The notes: a model not told the origin generated them from the letters alone. Shown: positions 41,189 to 51,130, numbered from the stretch's first letter. The stretch: DNA of 61,919 nucleotides from Gemmatimonadota bacterium (GCA_003221005.1 QHTZ01000070.1:1-61919); one strand, 5' to 3'. Made by a program: numbers and translations.

Positions 41189-43698
41189 GTGGCCGCGAGC
41201 TTGAGGACGTCGTTGAGAATGCCGCCGGCCGTGACCGCGGGCCCCGCGCCCGGTCCCGTGATCACCAGCGGATTCGTCTTGTAGCGCCGCGTCGTGAAGA
41301 TGAACTGGTTGTCGGTCCCGTTGAGCGACGCGAGCGGGCTCGACGTGTCCACCACCACGAGCCCCACGCGGATGCGCCGCGGGGTCACGGTGCAGCGGTA
41401 GCGAAGCACCCCGCCGCTCTCGCGCGCCTCGAGCACGCGCCGCTGCCACGGCTCGTCGTACTCTTCGAGACGCCGCAGGAACTCCTCAAGTGGCAGCCGC
41501 TTCGCGGGCGCGGGGACGAGGGACTCGATTTCGATATCAGCGAGCTCGCCCGGGAAGCCGAGCAGCCGGCCCAGGATTAGCGCCTTGCGGGCGACGTCCG
41601 TTCCCGACAGATCGTCGCGCGGATCGGGCTCGGGGTATCCCTTCGCGATGGCGCCGCGCAGCGCCTCGGAGAAGCGGCGCCCGCGCCCCATCTCGCCGAA
41701 CAGGTAGCCGAGCGTGCCGGAGGGACACCCCTCGATCTTGGACACCCGGTCCCCGGACTCCGCCAGCTTGTAGTACGTGTCGATGATCGGGAGGCCGGCG
41801 CCCACGGTGGTTTCGTGCAGCAGGCGGCGGCCGCGCTCCGCGGCGAGCGCGGTGAGCTCGTCGTACAGCTTGCGGTGCGCGGTGAGCGGGCGCTTGTTCG
41901 CAAGCACGAGGTGCATCCCCGCCGCGAGCGCGCGCTTGAGGGTGGCGCTCGTGTCGTCGGCCGTCACATCGACGAGCACCGGGTTCGCCAGGGCGTGTCG
42001 CGCCGCGAAGTCCACGGCCTCATCGGCGGTGCCGCGGCGCCCCCCCCCGGCCGCCGCCTTGGCGAGCGAAACCCCCTTTCCCTTGCCGGCGGCGAGCGCC
42101 GCGAGCCGGCGCGGCGAAAGGCCGCGCGCGTCGAACACGAAGCCCGAGCGGTCCACCACGCCGACCACCTTGAGCTCGACTGGCTTCCGGCGGAGCTTCG
42201 CGATCATCGCGGCGAGCACGCGCCCGATCTGGCCAAAGCCGAGCAGCACCACGTCGGTGCGCTCGGAGTGGGTCACGGCCCCGCCGCCCAGCTTGTCGAG
42301 CTGGAACGCCGCGTGCACCAGGCGCTGCGCGCGCACTACTTCCTTCGCCGCCACCACGACCGACAGGTTCAGCTCCGAGGAGCCCTGTGCGATCGCGATG
42401 ACATTGATCCCGCCAGAAGCCAGCGCCGTGAAGGTCTTCGCGGCGATGCCCGGTGTACCCGCCATCCCGAGCCCGACCACCGCGAAGGTGGCGACGCCCC
42501 CCTGGATCTCCACGCCGTCGATCTCGCGGCGCGCGATCTCGTCGCGAAACACTTCCAACAGGCCGGCACGCGCGCGCTGCGCGCTCGCCTCCGGCACGCT
42601 GAAGCAGATCGAGTGCTCGGACGATGCCTGGCTGATCAGAGAGACCGACACGCCCTGCTGGTGCACCGCCGCGAAGGTGCGCGCCGCGATGCCGGGGATG
42701 CCGAGCATGCCGTTGCCGGTGACGGTGACGAGCGCCTGTCCGCTGACGGCAGACAGGGCCTTCACCGGATGGGCGCGCAGCGTGCGGCGCCGCGAGATCT
42801 CGGTGCCGCGGGCACCGGGATCGGCGAACGGCCGGATGCGGATGGCGAGGCTCCGTCCCCCGACCGGAATGAGGGCGCGGGGGTGGAGCACCTTCGCGCC
42901 GTAATAGGCGAGCTCGGCCGCCTCGCGCTGGTGCAGCTGCGGGATGACGCGGGCATCCGGCACCACGCGGGGGTCCGCGGTGAGGATCCCCGGGACGTCC
43001 TTCCAGAGCGAGACCTCACGCGCGCCGAGCGCCCGTCCCAACACCGTGGCCGTGAGGTCCGATCCGCCGCGGCCGAGCGTGGCGAGCTCGCCGTCGGGCG
43101 TCGCCGCCAGGAAGCCCGCCACGACCGGCACGACGCCTTTCGCCAGGAGCGGGGCAAGCAGCTTCTTGGCGCTGCGATCCGTGAGCGCGAGGTTGGGCGA
43201 GGCGTGGCCGAAGGTCGCGTCCGACTTGATCACTTCGAGGGCCTCCACCAGGGCGACTGGGCAGCCGGCCTCGTCGAGGCCGGCGGAGATGAGGTGCGCG
43301 CTCAGGCGCTCCCCCCGCGACACAAGGTAGTCGCTGGTCCGCGGCGTGAGCTCCCGGACGAGACCCAAGCCCGTCGCGACCTTTTCGAGCTCGGCGAACG
43401 CTTCTTCGATCAGGCGGAGCGCCTCCTTGCGCCGGTGCGCGCCCGAGAGCAGCGCTTGCGCGGCCGCGGCATGACGCTCGCGCAGCGCCGCGGTCGCCGC
43501 GCGTACCGCCGCGTTCTCGCCGCGCACCCCGCGCGCCGCGATGTCGAGCAGCGCGTCGGTGACGCCGGCGAGGGCCGACACGACCACCACTACCGGCGCG
43601 GGCCGCTGCGCCTGGATGATGGCGACGGCGCGCGCGATGGCGGGCCCATCGGCGAGGGAGGCGCCGCCGAACTTGTGGATCTGCGGGACGCGACGCAT
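41185..43698 (-). CDS. thrA: bifunctional aspartokinase / homoserine dehydrogenase
   Basis: About 837 aa fusion controlling the threonine branch. The N-terminal kinase has QIHKFGGASLADG, LGRGGSDLTATVLG and SLWKDVPGILTADPRVV. Two ACT-type regulatory modules follow (VTVTGNGMLGIPGIAARTF, FAVVGLGMAGTPGIAAKTF). The C-terminal dehydrogenase has VVLLGFGQIGRVLA, LVLANKRPLT and EGCPSGTLGYLFGEM. The ATG overlaps the thrB stop by 1 nt. This is the second aspartokinase in the window; the other is fused to DapE. Confidence 0.95.
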   Translation of the reverse strand: MRRVPQIHKFGGASLADGPAIARAVAIIQAQRPAPVVVVVSALAGVTDALLDIAARGVRGENAAVRAATAALRERHAAAAQALLSGAHRRKEALRLIEEAFAELEKVATGLGLVRELTPRTSDYLVSRGERLSAHLISAGLDEAGCPVALVEALEVIKSDATFGHASPNLALTDRSAKKLLAPLLAKGVVPVVAGFLAATPDGELATLGRGGSDLTATVLGRALGAREVSLWKDVPGILTADPRVVPDARVIPQLHQREAAELAYYGAKVLHPRALIPVGGRSLAIRIRPFADPGARGTEISRRRTLRAHPVKALSAVSGQALVTVTGNGMLGIPGIAARTFAAVHQQGVSVSLISQASSEHSICFSVPEASAQRARAGLLEVFRDEIARREIDGVEIQGGVATFAVVGLGMAGTPGIAAKTFTALASGGINVIAIAQGSSELNLSVVVAAKEVVRAQRLVHAAFQLDKLGGGAVTHSERTDVVLLGFGQIGRVLAAMIAKLRRKPVELKVVGVVDRSGFVFDARGLSPRRLAALAAGKGKGVSLAKAAAGGGRRGTADEAVDFAARHALANPVLVDVTADDTSATLKRALAAGMHLVLANKRPLTAHRKLYDELTALAAERGRRLLHETTVGAGLPIIDTYYKLAESGDRVSKIEGCPSGTLGYLFGEMGRGRRFSEALRGAIAKGYPEPDPRDDLSGTDVARKALILGRLLGFPGELADIEIESLVPAPAKRLPLEEFLRRLEEYDEPWQRRVLEARESGGVLRYRCTVTPRRIRVGLVVVDTSSPLASLNGTDNQFIFTTRRYKTNPLVITGPGAGPAVTAGGILNDVLKLAAT

Positions 43699-44633
43699 CA
43701 CGCGACCTCGTACCCGCTGACGGGCCGCGTCACGCGGAATGTCTCGACGGTCACGCCTATGCCACGCCACGCCTGCGCCATGGCGGCTTCCACCGCGGGA
43801 GCGCGCTCGGCGGAGGCCACGGCCACGAGCGTGGAGCCTGAGCCGGAGAGCGTCGCGCCGAACGCGCCCGCCGCCCGGGCCGCGGCTGTCACTTCGTCGT
43901 ATCCGCGGACCAGCGCCCGCCGATGCGGTACGTGCAGCACGTCGTCCAGGCCTGCGGCGAGCAGCGCGGCGTCGCCCCGTGCGAGCCCCTGCACGAGCGC
44001 TGCGCTGCGAGCGGCGGCTACTACCGCAGTGCGGTGCGGCACGGTCGCGGGGAGCACCGCGCGCGCGCGCTCGGTCGCGAGCGTGAAGTCGGGTACGGCG
44101 AACACCAGCACCAGTGACCGATGCAGCTCGAGCGGTGTGAAGAGCAGCCCACCCGCGGCTCCCGCGCCGGGTCCCCCTCCTTGCAGCACGAGCATGACCC
44201 CGCCCCATACCGATGGGGCGACGTTGTCCGCGTGGCCCTCGATCGCAGCGCAGAGCGTGGCGAGCGCCGTATCGTCCAAGTCCAACTGGCACAGGGCGCG
44301 GGCGGTTACGGCGCCCGCGACCACGGCGGCCGCCGAGGAGCCGAGCCCTCGGCCGATCGGGATGTCGGAGCTCGCCTCCAGCACGACGCCCGACGGGGGC
44401 TCGCGACCCGCCGCGCGGCACGCGCGCTCGAAGCCGCGGTACAGCAGGTCATCCTCCGGGGGGCCGGTGAGTGACGCAAGCGCGCCGCTCCGCTCGAGAC
44501 GGAGCCGGCCCTGGGGCGCGTCGCGCCGCGCCGCGACCCGGATCCAGCGGTCCACCGCGATGCCGACGCAGTCGAACCCCGACCCGAGGTTGGCTGTGGA
44601 CCCCGGGACCCGTACGGTTGCGCTGGCGCTCAT
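43698..44633 (-). CDS. thrB: homoserine kinase
   Basis: 311 aa GHMP-superfamily kinase phosphorylating homoserine. VRVPGSTANLGSGFDCVG at the N-terminus, the ATP-binding PIGRGLGSSAAAVVAG and the C-terminal GATLSGSGSTLVA match ThrB. It is first in the threonine operon. No convincing Shine-Dalgarno precedes ATG 44633, which lies about 40 nt after the predicted transcription start. Confidence 0.94.
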   Translation of the reverse strand: MSASATVRVPGSTANLGSGFDCVGIAVDRWIRVAARRDAPQGRLRLERSGALASLTGPPEDDLLYRGFERACRAAGREPPSGVVLEASSDIPIGRGLGSSAAAVVAGAVTARALCQLDLDDTALATLCAAIEGHADNVAPSVWGGVMLVLQGGGPGAGAAGGLLFTPLELHRSLVLVFAVPDFTLATERARAVLPATVPHRTAVVAAARSAALVQGLARGDAALLAAGLDDVLHVPHRRALVRGYDEVTAAARAAGAFGATLSGSGSTLVAVASAERAPAVEAAMAQAWRGIGVTVETFRVTRPVSGYEVA

Positions 44634-44679
44634 GAGGGGGCGACGCTGCCCAGAAAAGAGGAAGCTCGATTGGCGGCGT

Positions 44680-44709
44680 AAGTTACCGGGGCTGGGAATC
44701 GAGCGTCAA
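44680..44709 (-). promoter_or_regulatory. predicted promoter of thrB-thrA-thrC
   Basis: On the minus strand TTGACG (44709-44704), 18-nt spacer, TAACTT (44685-44680). The leader is too short for an attenuator like those of the cys and leu operons. Confidence 0.45.
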
Positions 44710-44770
44710 GCAGTCGCGCCAGCCTCGAAACCACCCGGTCAGGCGGGCTGGTCCCACCAGGATGGGTTGG

Positions 44771-44799
44771 TTGACACTGGGGGCGCCCCGCCGTAACCT
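44771..44799 (+). promoter_or_regulatory. predicted promoter of the leu/ilv operon
   Basis: A perfect TTGACA (44771-44776), 17-nt spacer, TAACCT (44794-44799), giving a leader of about 240 nt before leuA. Confidence 0.6.
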
Positions 44800-44864
44800 C
44801 GTGTGCGTAGGTTGTAGCGAGATTTGAGGTTGCCACATCCTGACATGGGACTCGCGAACCGGGT

Positions 44865-44957
44865 ATGAGCGTGCTCGTCGTCCTCAGCCTCCTGCTGGTG
44901 CTCCTGCTGCTGGGAACCATTTCCCAGGAGGAGTCTGCGGCGCGCGCGACGGGGTAG
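44865..44957 (+). CDS. Leu/Val-rich leader peptide of the leu/ilv operon (30 aa)
   Basis: An ATG frame of 30 codons with 9 Leu and 4 Val, mostly in one run (residues 7-16, LSLLLVLLLL), ending TAG at 44955-44957. It is followed by a mutually exclusive antiterminator/terminator and then leuA. A perfect stem TGGGAA/TTCCCA (44911-44926) overlaps the last Leu codons. Segment 44933-44942 can pair with 44996-45005, which includes the terminator 5' arm. The layout matches leucine attenuators of enterics. A small hydrophobic membrane peptide is a less likely alternative. Confidence 0.7.
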   Translation: MSVLVVLSLLLVLLLLGTISQEESAARATG

Positions 44958-44993
44958 CATGAGTCGCTGAAGTCAGGAAAACAGCACAGTCCC

Positions 44994-45027
44994 AACGCCG
45001 CGGACCCCGATAGGCCGCGGCGTTTTT
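44994..45027 (+). terminator. intrinsic terminator / attenuator upstream of leuA
   Basis: CGCCGCGG (44996-45003) pairs with CCGCGGCG (45015-45022); two flanking A-T pairs extend the stem to 10 bp, and TTTTT lies at 45023-45027. It is 20 nt upstream of the leuA ATG. The 5' arm is also fully complementary (one G-U) to 44935-44942. Confidence 0.85.
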
Positions 45028-45047
45028 CGTCCGAGGAGAAACCAGGA

Positions 45048-46601
45048 ATGGAACGAGACGTCGTCATTTTCGACACGACTCTGCGGGACGGCGAGCAGGC
45101 GCCGGGCAACTCCATGACGCCCGAAGAGAAGCTGCGGCTGGCCCGCCAGCTGGATGTGCTCGGTGTCGACGTCATCGAGACCGGGTTTCCGGCCGCCTCG
45201 GACGGTGACTTCCGGGGGGTGCGGGGGGTGGCGCAGGAGGTGCGGCGGCCGGTCATCGCGGCGCTCGCCCGCTGCCACGAGCGCGACATCGACCTCGCCG
45301 GCGAGGCGCTGCGCCCGGCCGAGCGGTCCCGCGTCCACGTGTTCATCGCGACCTCCGACATCCACCTGCAGCACAAGCTGCGGATCGATAAAGACGAGTG
45401 TCTCGAGCGGGCGCGCGCTTCGGTGCGGCGGGCGCGGCAGTTCACGAACGACGTGGAGTTCTCCGCCGAGGACGCGAGCCGCAGCGACCTCGACTTCCTG
45501 TGCCGCATCGTCGAGGCGGCGATCCAGGAGGGAGCGACCACGATCAATCTCCCGGACACCGTGGGCTATGCGATGCCCTCCGAGTATGGCGCCATGTTCC
45601 GGAGGGTGCGGGAGCGGGTGCCGAACAGCGACAAGGTGGTGTTCAGCGCGCACTGCCACGACGACCTGGGGCTCGCCGTGGCGAACTCGCTCGCGGCGAT
45701 CGACGCGGGCGCGGGGCAGGTCGAGTGCACGGTCAACGGCATCGGCGAGCGGGCCGGGAACGCCGCCCTCGAGGAGATCGTGATGGCGGGGCACGTGCGC
45801 CCGCAGGCCGTCGCGTTCCGCTGCCGCATCAACACCCGCGAGATCTTCCGCACGAGCCAGCTCCTCTCCCACGTCACCGGCGCGTTCCCCCAGCCGAACA
45901 AGGCGGTCGTCGGGCGCAATGCATTCGCGCACGAGGCGGGGATTCACCAGCACGGCGTGATGCAGAACGGCCTCACCTACGAGATCATCCGGCCCGAGAC
46001 GGTGGGCGTCCCGCGCTCTACCCTCGTGCTCGGCAAACACTCCGGGCGGCACGCGCTGGAGCGCCGGTACCGCGAGCTGGGCTATGAGCTCGACGAGCCG
46101 ACGCTCGAGTGGCTGTATCGCGAGTTCACGTCACTCGCCGACCGCAAGCAGGAGATCCTGGACGAAGACCTGCTTGCGCTGCTGCACGAGAGCTTCCACG
46201 ACGCGCCCGAATCGTATCAGCTCACGTACCTTAAGGTGCTGTGCGGGACGGTGTCCGCCACCGCGGACGTCACGCTGACGGGCCCCTGGATGCGGGAGCG
46301 GAGCCTGAGCGGCACCGGCAACGGCCCGATTGCGGCCGCGTTCGCCGCGATCAGCTCGATCGTCGAGCGGCAGATCGAAGTGCTGAACCTGTCGCTCCAG
46401 TCGGTCACGCCGGGGCGTGACAGCGTGGGGCACGTTTTCCTCCAGGTGAGAATCGACGGCAAGACCCTCACCGGACACGGAGCGTCGACCGACGTCGTCG
46501 AGGCGAGCGCGCGCGCCATGGTGCACGCGCTCAACAAGGCGAACTTCGCCGACCGGCTCGAGGATAAGTCTCTCAACAACGTGTACCTGTGGGGGGTGTG
46601 A
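45048..46601 (+). CDS. leuA: 2-isopropylmalate synthase
   Basis: 517 aa first enzyme of leucine synthesis (2-oxoisovalerate plus acetyl-CoA). The catalytic FDTTLRDGEQ with Arg13/Asp14, metal HxH in AHCHDDLGLAVANS, GIGERAGNA and the C-terminal leucine-sensing LeuA dimer domain (ending NKANFADRLEDKSLNN) are complete. GAGGAG at 45033-45038 supports ATG 45048. It is first in a seven-gene operon behind the leucine attenuator. Confidence 0.96.
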   Translation: MERDVVIFDTTLRDGEQAPGNSMTPEEKLRLARQLDVLGVDVIETGFPAASDGDFRGVRGVAQEVRRPVIAALARCHERDIDLAGEALRPAERSRVHVFIATSDIHLQHKLRIDKDECLERARASVRRARQFTNDVEFSAEDASRSDLDFLCRIVEAAIQEGATTINLPDTVGYAMPSEYGAMFRRVRERVPNSDKVVFSAHCHDDLGLAVANSLAAIDAGAGQVECTVNGIGERAGNAALEEIVMAGHVRPQAVAFRCRINTREIFRTSQLLSHVTGAFPQPNKAVVGRNAFAHEAGIHQHGVMQNGLTYEIIRPETVGVPRSTLVLGKHSGRHALERRYRELGYELDEPTLEWLYREFTSLADRKQEILDEDLLALLHESFHDAPESYQLTYLKVLCGTVSATADVTLTGPWMRERSLSGTGNGPIAAAFAAISSIVERQIEVLNLSLQSVTPGRDSVGHVFLQVRIDGKTLTGHGASTDVVEASARAMVHALNKANFADRLEDKSLNNVYLWGV

Positions 46602-46605
46602 CGCC

Positions 46606-48288
46606 ATGAGCGAAGTCCTCACGGGCGCGCAGATCCTGTGTCGCGAGCTGGTCGCGGCCGGGGTGGACGTCATCTTCGGCTACCCGGGCGGTGCGATCAT
46701 GCCGTTCTACCATGCGCTCCCCGAATACCCCGGCCTGCGCCACGTCCTCGTGCGGCACGAGCAGGCGGCGGCGCACGCGGCGGACGGCTACGCGCGGGCG
46801 AGCGGCCGGGTGGGCGTGTGCGTCGCGACGTCGGGCCCCGGGGCGACCAACCTCGTCACCGGACTCGCGACGGCGCACATGGACTCCTCGCCCGTGCTCG
46901 CCATCACGGGCCAGGTGGGGCGTCCCATGATCGGGCGCGACGCCTTCCAGGAGACCGACGTCATCGGGCTCACGCTCCCGATCACCAAGTACAACCACCT
47001 GGTGCAGGACATCTCCGAGCTGGCCGCCATCGTTCGTGAAGCCGTGGCGATCGCGCGGGACGGCCGGCCCGGTCCGGTGCTAATAGACGTCCCGAAGGAC
47101 GTGCAGAACCAAAAGGCCGCGTACACGCCGCCCGAGGGCAAGGCCGCCGCGCCCGCGCCGGTCCCGCCCCTCGCACAGGGCGTGGACGAGGCAGCGCGGC
47201 TGATCGCGGAGGCCGAGCGCCCGCTCCTCATGATCGGACACGGCGTCATCCTGAGTGGCGCCTACGCTGAGGTGCGGGCGCTCGCCGAGAAGACGGGGAT
47301 TCCCGTGATCACCACGCTGCTCGGCATCAGCGCGTTCCCCGAGTCGCACCCGTTGCACCTCGGCATGCCGGGGATGCACGGCGAAGTGCACGTCAACCGC
47401 GCGATCCAGCACGCCGACCTTATCGTGGGAATTGGGCTGCGGTTCGACGACCGCGTCACCGGCAACCTCGCCGCGTTCGCGCCGCGCGCCAAGATCGTCC
47501 ACGTCGAGCTCGACCGCGCCGAGGTCGGTAAGAACGTCCCGGTGGCAGTGGGCATTGTCGGAGACGCGCGCCAGATCACGCAGCGCCTGGTCGAGGCCGT
47601 CCGCCCCCGGACCTGCGAGGCATGGGTGGCCGAGATCCGCGGCTTCGTGCGCCCGCGGGCCGAAGCCTTCAGCGGCGACCTCTCCCCCGAGGCGATCCTC
47701 GCCTCCATCTACGAGGCCACGGGTGGAAGTTGCACGATCGTGACCGACGTGGGCCAGCACCAGATGTGGGTCGCCAAGCACTACCCCTACCAGCGGCCGA
47801 ACACGCACATCACGTCGGGAGGTCTGGGCACGATGGGCTTCGCCGTGCCGGCAGCGATGGGCGTGCATCTCGCGCGTCCCGGGGAGCTGGTCTGGGCGAT
47901 CTCGGGCGACGGCGGGTTCCAGATGAACATGGCCGAAATCGCGACCATGGTGCAGGAGGGGCTGTCGGTGAAGATGGCAATCTTCAACAACGGCTACCTC
48001 GGCATGGTGCGCCAGTGGCAGCAGTTCTTTCATGAGAAGCGCTACTCGTGCACCCCGATCTGGAGCCCCGACTACGTGAAGCTGGCCGAGGCGTACGGCA
48101 TCGCCGGCTGGCGGGTGGAGAACCGTGGGCAGCTCGACGACGTGGTGCGACGCGCGAACGCGACGCCCGGTCCGGCGCTGGTCGAGTTCGTGATCGCGCA
48201 GGAGGCGAACGTGTACCCGATGATCCCGCCCGGCGGCTCCCTCTCCGAGCCGATCGAAGCGCAGCCCGCCGCCACGCCCGCGCGCTAA
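46606..48288 (+). CDS. ilvB: acetolactate synthase, large (catalytic) subunit
   Basis: 560 aa ThDP/FAD enzyme forming acetolactate or acetohydroxybutyrate. Catalytic Glu52 in RHEQAAAHAADG, FAD-domain loops and the ThDP motif from ISGDGGFQMN to IFNNGYLG are present. It lies 4 nt after leuA. The usual small regulatory partner follows. The last residues are Pro/Ala-rich. Confidence 0.95.
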   Translation: MSEVLTGAQILCRELVAAGVDVIFGYPGGAIMPFYHALPEYPGLRHVLVRHEQAAAHAADGYARASGRVGVCVATSGPGATNLVTGLATAHMDSSPVLAITGQVGRPMIGRDAFQETDVIGLTLPITKYNHLVQDISELAAIVREAVAIARDGRPGPVLIDVPKDVQNQKAAYTPPEGKAAAPAPVPPLAQGVDEAARLIAEAERPLLMIGHGVILSGAYAEVRALAEKTGIPVITTLLGISAFPESHPLHLGMPGMHGEVHVNRAIQHADLIVGIGLRFDDRVTGNLAAFAPRAKIVHVELDRAEVGKNVPVAVGIVGDARQITQRLVEAVRPRTCEAWVAEIRGFVRPRAEAFSGDLSPEAILASIYEATGGSCTIVTDVGQHQMWVAKHYPYQRPNTHITSGGLGTMGFAVPAAMGVHLARPGELVWAISGDGGFQMNMAEIATMVQEGLSVKMAIFNNGYLGMVRQWQQFFHEKRYSCTPIWSPDYVKLAEAYGIAGWRVENRGQLDDVVRRANATPGPALVEFVIAQEANVYPMIPPGGSLSEPIEAQPAATPAR

Positions 48289-48294
48289 GCCGCG

Positions 48295-48576
48295 ATGCAG
48301 GCGTCCCACGCGGTGTCGGTGCTGCTCGACGACGATCTGCTCGCGTTCAACCGGGCCATCGGGGTGGTGCGCCGCCGCAACCTGCCGGTGCAGGGTATCA
48401 CAGTCGGCCCCAGCGGGCAGGCCGGCGTGCTGCGGCTGGCCTTTTTCATGCAGGCGGACGACGCGAACGCGATGCGGCTGTTGCGCCAGCTCGAGAAGGC
48501 GCACGGCGTCCATAGCGTCACGGTGACCCCTGTATCGTCCCCATCCCTCACCCACCCATCGGAGGCCGTGCTATGA
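48295..48576 (+). CDS. ilvN: acetolactate synthase small subunit (ACT domain only)
   Basis: 93 aa, essentially a single ACT domain ([30 protein letters not shown]), shorter than the usual 160-aa IlvH type and similar to IlvM/IlvN short forms. It is expected to give valine feedback control to IlvB. The start lies just after the ilvB stop and the end overlaps ilvC by 4 nt (ATGA). Confidence 0.85.
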   Translation: MQASHAVSVLLDDDLLAFNRAIGVVRRRNLPVQGITVGPSGQAGVLRLAFFMQADDANAMRLLRQLEKAHGVHSVTVTPVSSPSLTHPSEAVL

Positions 48577-49649
48577 CCACACCCACCGTTCGCGCTTTCT
48601 ACGATAGCGACGCTGATCGCCGCCGGCTGAACGGCCGCGTCATTGCGGTCATCGGATACGGCAGCCAGGGCCACGCCCATGCGCTCAACCTGAAGGAGAG
48701 CGGGGCGAAGGTCATGGTGGGCCTGCGACCGGACGGCGCCTCCTGGCAGCGGGCCGTCGCGGCCGGGCTCGACGTACGCCCCATGGCCGAGGCCGCGGCG
48801 GCCGCCGACATCATCATGATGCTCGTGCCCGACCAGGAAGCGCGTGCCTTGTACGAGTCGGCAGTGGCCCCGGCGTTGCGGCCCGGGAAGACGCTCATGT
48901 TCGCCCACGGCTTCAACGTGCACTTTAAAGAGATCGTGCCGCCGGCCGGGGTCGACGTCTCGATGATCGCCCCCAAGTCGCCGGGGCACCTGGTGCGGAG
49001 CGAGTACGAGGCGGGGCGGGGCGTGCCTGCGCTCGTCGCGGTGCATCGCGACGCGAGCGGTCACGCACTTGAGGATGCGCTCGCCTACGCGGCCGGGATC
49101 GGCTGCACCCGCGCGGGCGTGCTCGAGACCACGTTTCGCGAGGAGACCGAGACGGATCTGTTCGGCGAGCAGGCTGTGCTGTGCGGCGGGGTGACCGCGC
49201 TCATCAAGGCGGGCTTCGACACGCTCGTCGATGCCGGGTATTCCCCCGAGCTCGCCTATTTCGAGTGCCTGCACGAGCTGAAGCTGATCGTGGACCTTAT
49301 GTACCGGGGCGGGATGAAGTTCATGCGCTACTCGATCAGCGACACCGCGGAATACGGCGACTACACGCGCGGCCCCCGGATCATCACCGACGAAGTTCGC
49401 GAGGAGATGGTGCAGATCCTCGCCGAGATCCAGAGCGGCAGTTTCGCCCGCGAGTGGATCCGCGAGAGCCGCGAAGGGAGCAAGCGCTTCCAGGCGCTGC
49501 GCAAGAGTGAAAACGAGCATCTGGTGGAGCGCGTGGGCGCGAAGCTCCGCGCCATGATGCCCTGGTCGGAGGAGGGTAAGGCGCGGGCGGCCGGCAAGGG
49601 TGCCGAGACGGATCGACCCGCCCCCGCCACCACCACCGCCGCGCGATGA
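48573..49649 (+). CDS. ilvC: ketol-acid reductoisomerase
   Basis: 358 aa class I (short) KARI. The NADPH loop [27 protein letters not shown], the metal-binding [13 protein letters not shown] and [11 protein letters not shown] with [11 protein letters not shown] are in order. The C-terminus has a short low-complexity tail. Overlaps on both sides (ilvN 4 nt, leuC 4 nt) show tight coupling. Confidence 0.96.
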   Translation: MTTPTVRAFYDSDADRRRLNGRVIAVIGYGSQGHAHALNLKESGAKVMVGLRPDGASWQRAVAAGLDVRPMAEAAAAADIIMMLVPDQEARALYESAVAPALRPGKTLMFAHGFNVHFKEIVPPAGVDVSMIAPKSPGHLVRSEYEAGRGVPALVAVHRDASGHALEDALAYAAGIGCTRAGVLETTFREETETDLFGEQAVLCGGVTALIKAGFDTLVDAGYSPELAYFECLHELKLIVDLMYRGGMKFMRYSISDTAEYGDYTRGPRIITDEVREEMVQILAEIQSGSFAREWIRESREGSKRFQALRKSENEHLVERVGAKLRAMMPWSEEGKARAAGKGAETDRPAPATTTAAR

Positions 49650-51130
49650 CCCCGCGGACGCTGTTCGAAAAGGTGTGGGACGCCCACAGCGTGCACCGGC
49701 TGCCGGAAGGGCCGGTGCTCTTGTACGTGGATCTCCATCTGGTGCATGAGGTCACCTCGCCCCAGGCATTCGGCGGGCTGCGCCGGGCGACGCGCCGCGT
49801 GCGGCGGCCCGACCTCACGCTCGCCACGGTGGATCACAACGTCCCCACGGGCGACCGAGCGCTGCCGATCGACGACCCGGTGTCGGCGCGCCAGCTCGAC
49901 GCGCTGTCCGCCAACGCGGGCGAGTTCGGGATCGAGCTGTTCGATCTCCGCTCGCCGAACCAGGGCATCGTGCACGTGATCGGGCCCGAGCTCGGCGCCA
50001 CGCAGCCGGGCATGGTGATCGTATGCGGCGACTCGCACACGTCGACGCACGGTGCGTTCGGCGCCCTCGCCTTCGGAATCGGGACGAGCGAGGTCGAGCA
50101 CGTCCTCGCGACGCAGTGCCTGGTGATGTCGCAGCCACGGACCTTCGAGGCGCACTTCACCGGCCGCCTGGCGCCCGGCGTGACCGCGAAAGACCTCATC
50201 CTCGGCTTCATCGGACGCATCGGTACCGCGGGCGCGACGGGGCACGTGATCGAGTACACTGGTGACGTGATCCGCGCCTTCTCGATGGAAGAGCGGATGA
50301 CCGTGTGCAACATGTCGATCGAGGCGGGGGCCCGCGCCGGGATGATCGCGCCCGACGAGACCACGTTCACCTACCTCGCCGGTCGGCCGCGCGCTCCCGC
50401 GGGCGCGGCATGGACGCGCGCCGTCGAGACGTGGCGCCAGCTGCGCAGCGACCCCGGTGCCGTATACGACACCCGCGTGAGCATCGACGCCTCGACCCTC
50501 GCGCCGCAGGTCACCTGGGGCACGAGCCCGGGCATGGTCACCGACGTCAGCGGCCGGGTGCCCGACCTCGCCCAGTTCCAGACTGACGCCGAGCGGAGCG
50601 CGGTGCGCCGCGCGCTCGCCTACATGGATCTCGCGCCCGGCACGCCGCTCGCGGGGCTGCGCATCGACCGGGTGTTCCTGGGGTCGTGCACCAACGCGCG
50701 GATCGAGGATCTCCGCGCCGCGGCGCGGGTGCTGCGGGGGAAGCGCGTCGCCCCCACCGTGCACGCGATGGTGGTCCCGGGGTCGCAGCAGGTGAAGGTG
50801 CAGGCGGAGCACGAGGGGCTCGACCGCCTGTTCCGTGAAGCGGGGTTCGAATGGCGGAACGCGGGGTGCTCGATGTGCCTCGGCATGAACGCCGATATCC
50901 TGCGGAGCGGCGAGCGCTGCGCGTCCACGTCCAACCGCAACTTCGAAGGTCGTCAGGGCCGCGGCGGGCGCACCCATCTCATGAGCCCGGCGATGGCCGC
51001 GGCGGCGGCGGTCGCAGGGTGCATCGTGGACGTGCGGGAGTGGGACCTTGCTGCCGTGCCCCCGCTCGAGCCTCACCCCCTCGCTCCCCCTCTCCACGTT
51101 GTGGAGAGGGGGAAGGGGGGTGAGGTCTGA
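49646..51130 (+). CDS. leuC: 3-isopropylmalate dehydratase large subunit
   Basis: 494 aa aconitase-family subunit. The 4Fe-4S cysteines are in [11 protein letters not shown] and [39 protein letters not shown] is the diagnostic substrate region (shown here as family knowledge over about 50160 in coordinates). The last 20 or so codons are unlike the family and come from a palindromic repeat (51071-51126). The stop overlaps the leuD ATG by 1 nt (TGATG). Confidence 0.95.
   Translation: MTPRTLFEKVWDAHSVHRLPEGPVLLYVDLHLVHEVTSPQAFGGLRRATRRVRRPDLTLATVDHNVPTGDRALPIDDPVSARQLDALSANAGEFGIELFDLRSPNQGIVHVIGPELGATQPGMVIVCGDSHTSTHGAFGALAFGIGTSEVEHVLATQCLVMSQPRTFEAHFTGRLAPGVTAKDLILGFIGRIGTAGATGHVIEYTGDVIRAFSMEERMTVCNMSIEAGARAGMIAPDETTFTYLAGRPRAPAGAAWTRAVETWRQLRSDPGAVYDTRVSIDASTLAPQVTWGTSPGMVTDVSGRVPDLAQFQTDAERSAVRRALAYMDLAPGTPLAGLRIDRVFLGSCTNARIEDLRAAARVLRGKRVAPTVHAMVVPGSQQVKVQAEHEGLDRLFREAGFEWRNAGCSMCLGMNADILRSGERCASTSNRNFEGRQGRGGRTHLMSPAMAAAAAVAGCIVDVREWDLAAVPPLEPHPLAPPLHVVERGKGGEV
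51071..51126. repeat. palindromic repeat forming the leuC C-terminus and leuD ribosome binding site
   Basis: CCTCACCCCC...CCCCCTCTCCAC, a GTT centre, then GTGGAGAGGGGG...GGGGGGTGAGG. It is an almost complete inverted repeat of about 25-bp arms. It is translated as the last codons of leuC, and its right end, GGGTGAGG, supplies the Shine-Dalgarno for leuD. Related copies lie at 4541-4566 and 52821-52893. Confidence 0.8.

Noticed and set aside
41815-44796. Very long open frame on the + strand opposite thrA-thrB
   Set aside because: It is a shadow of GC-rich codon bias; the product is Arg/His/Glu-rich with no domain, while the minus strand encodes two complete known enzymes.
44739-44960. Short minus-strand frame opposite the leucine leader
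   Set aside because: It has no recognisable domain or ribosome binding site and overlaps the promoter and leader of the leu operon.
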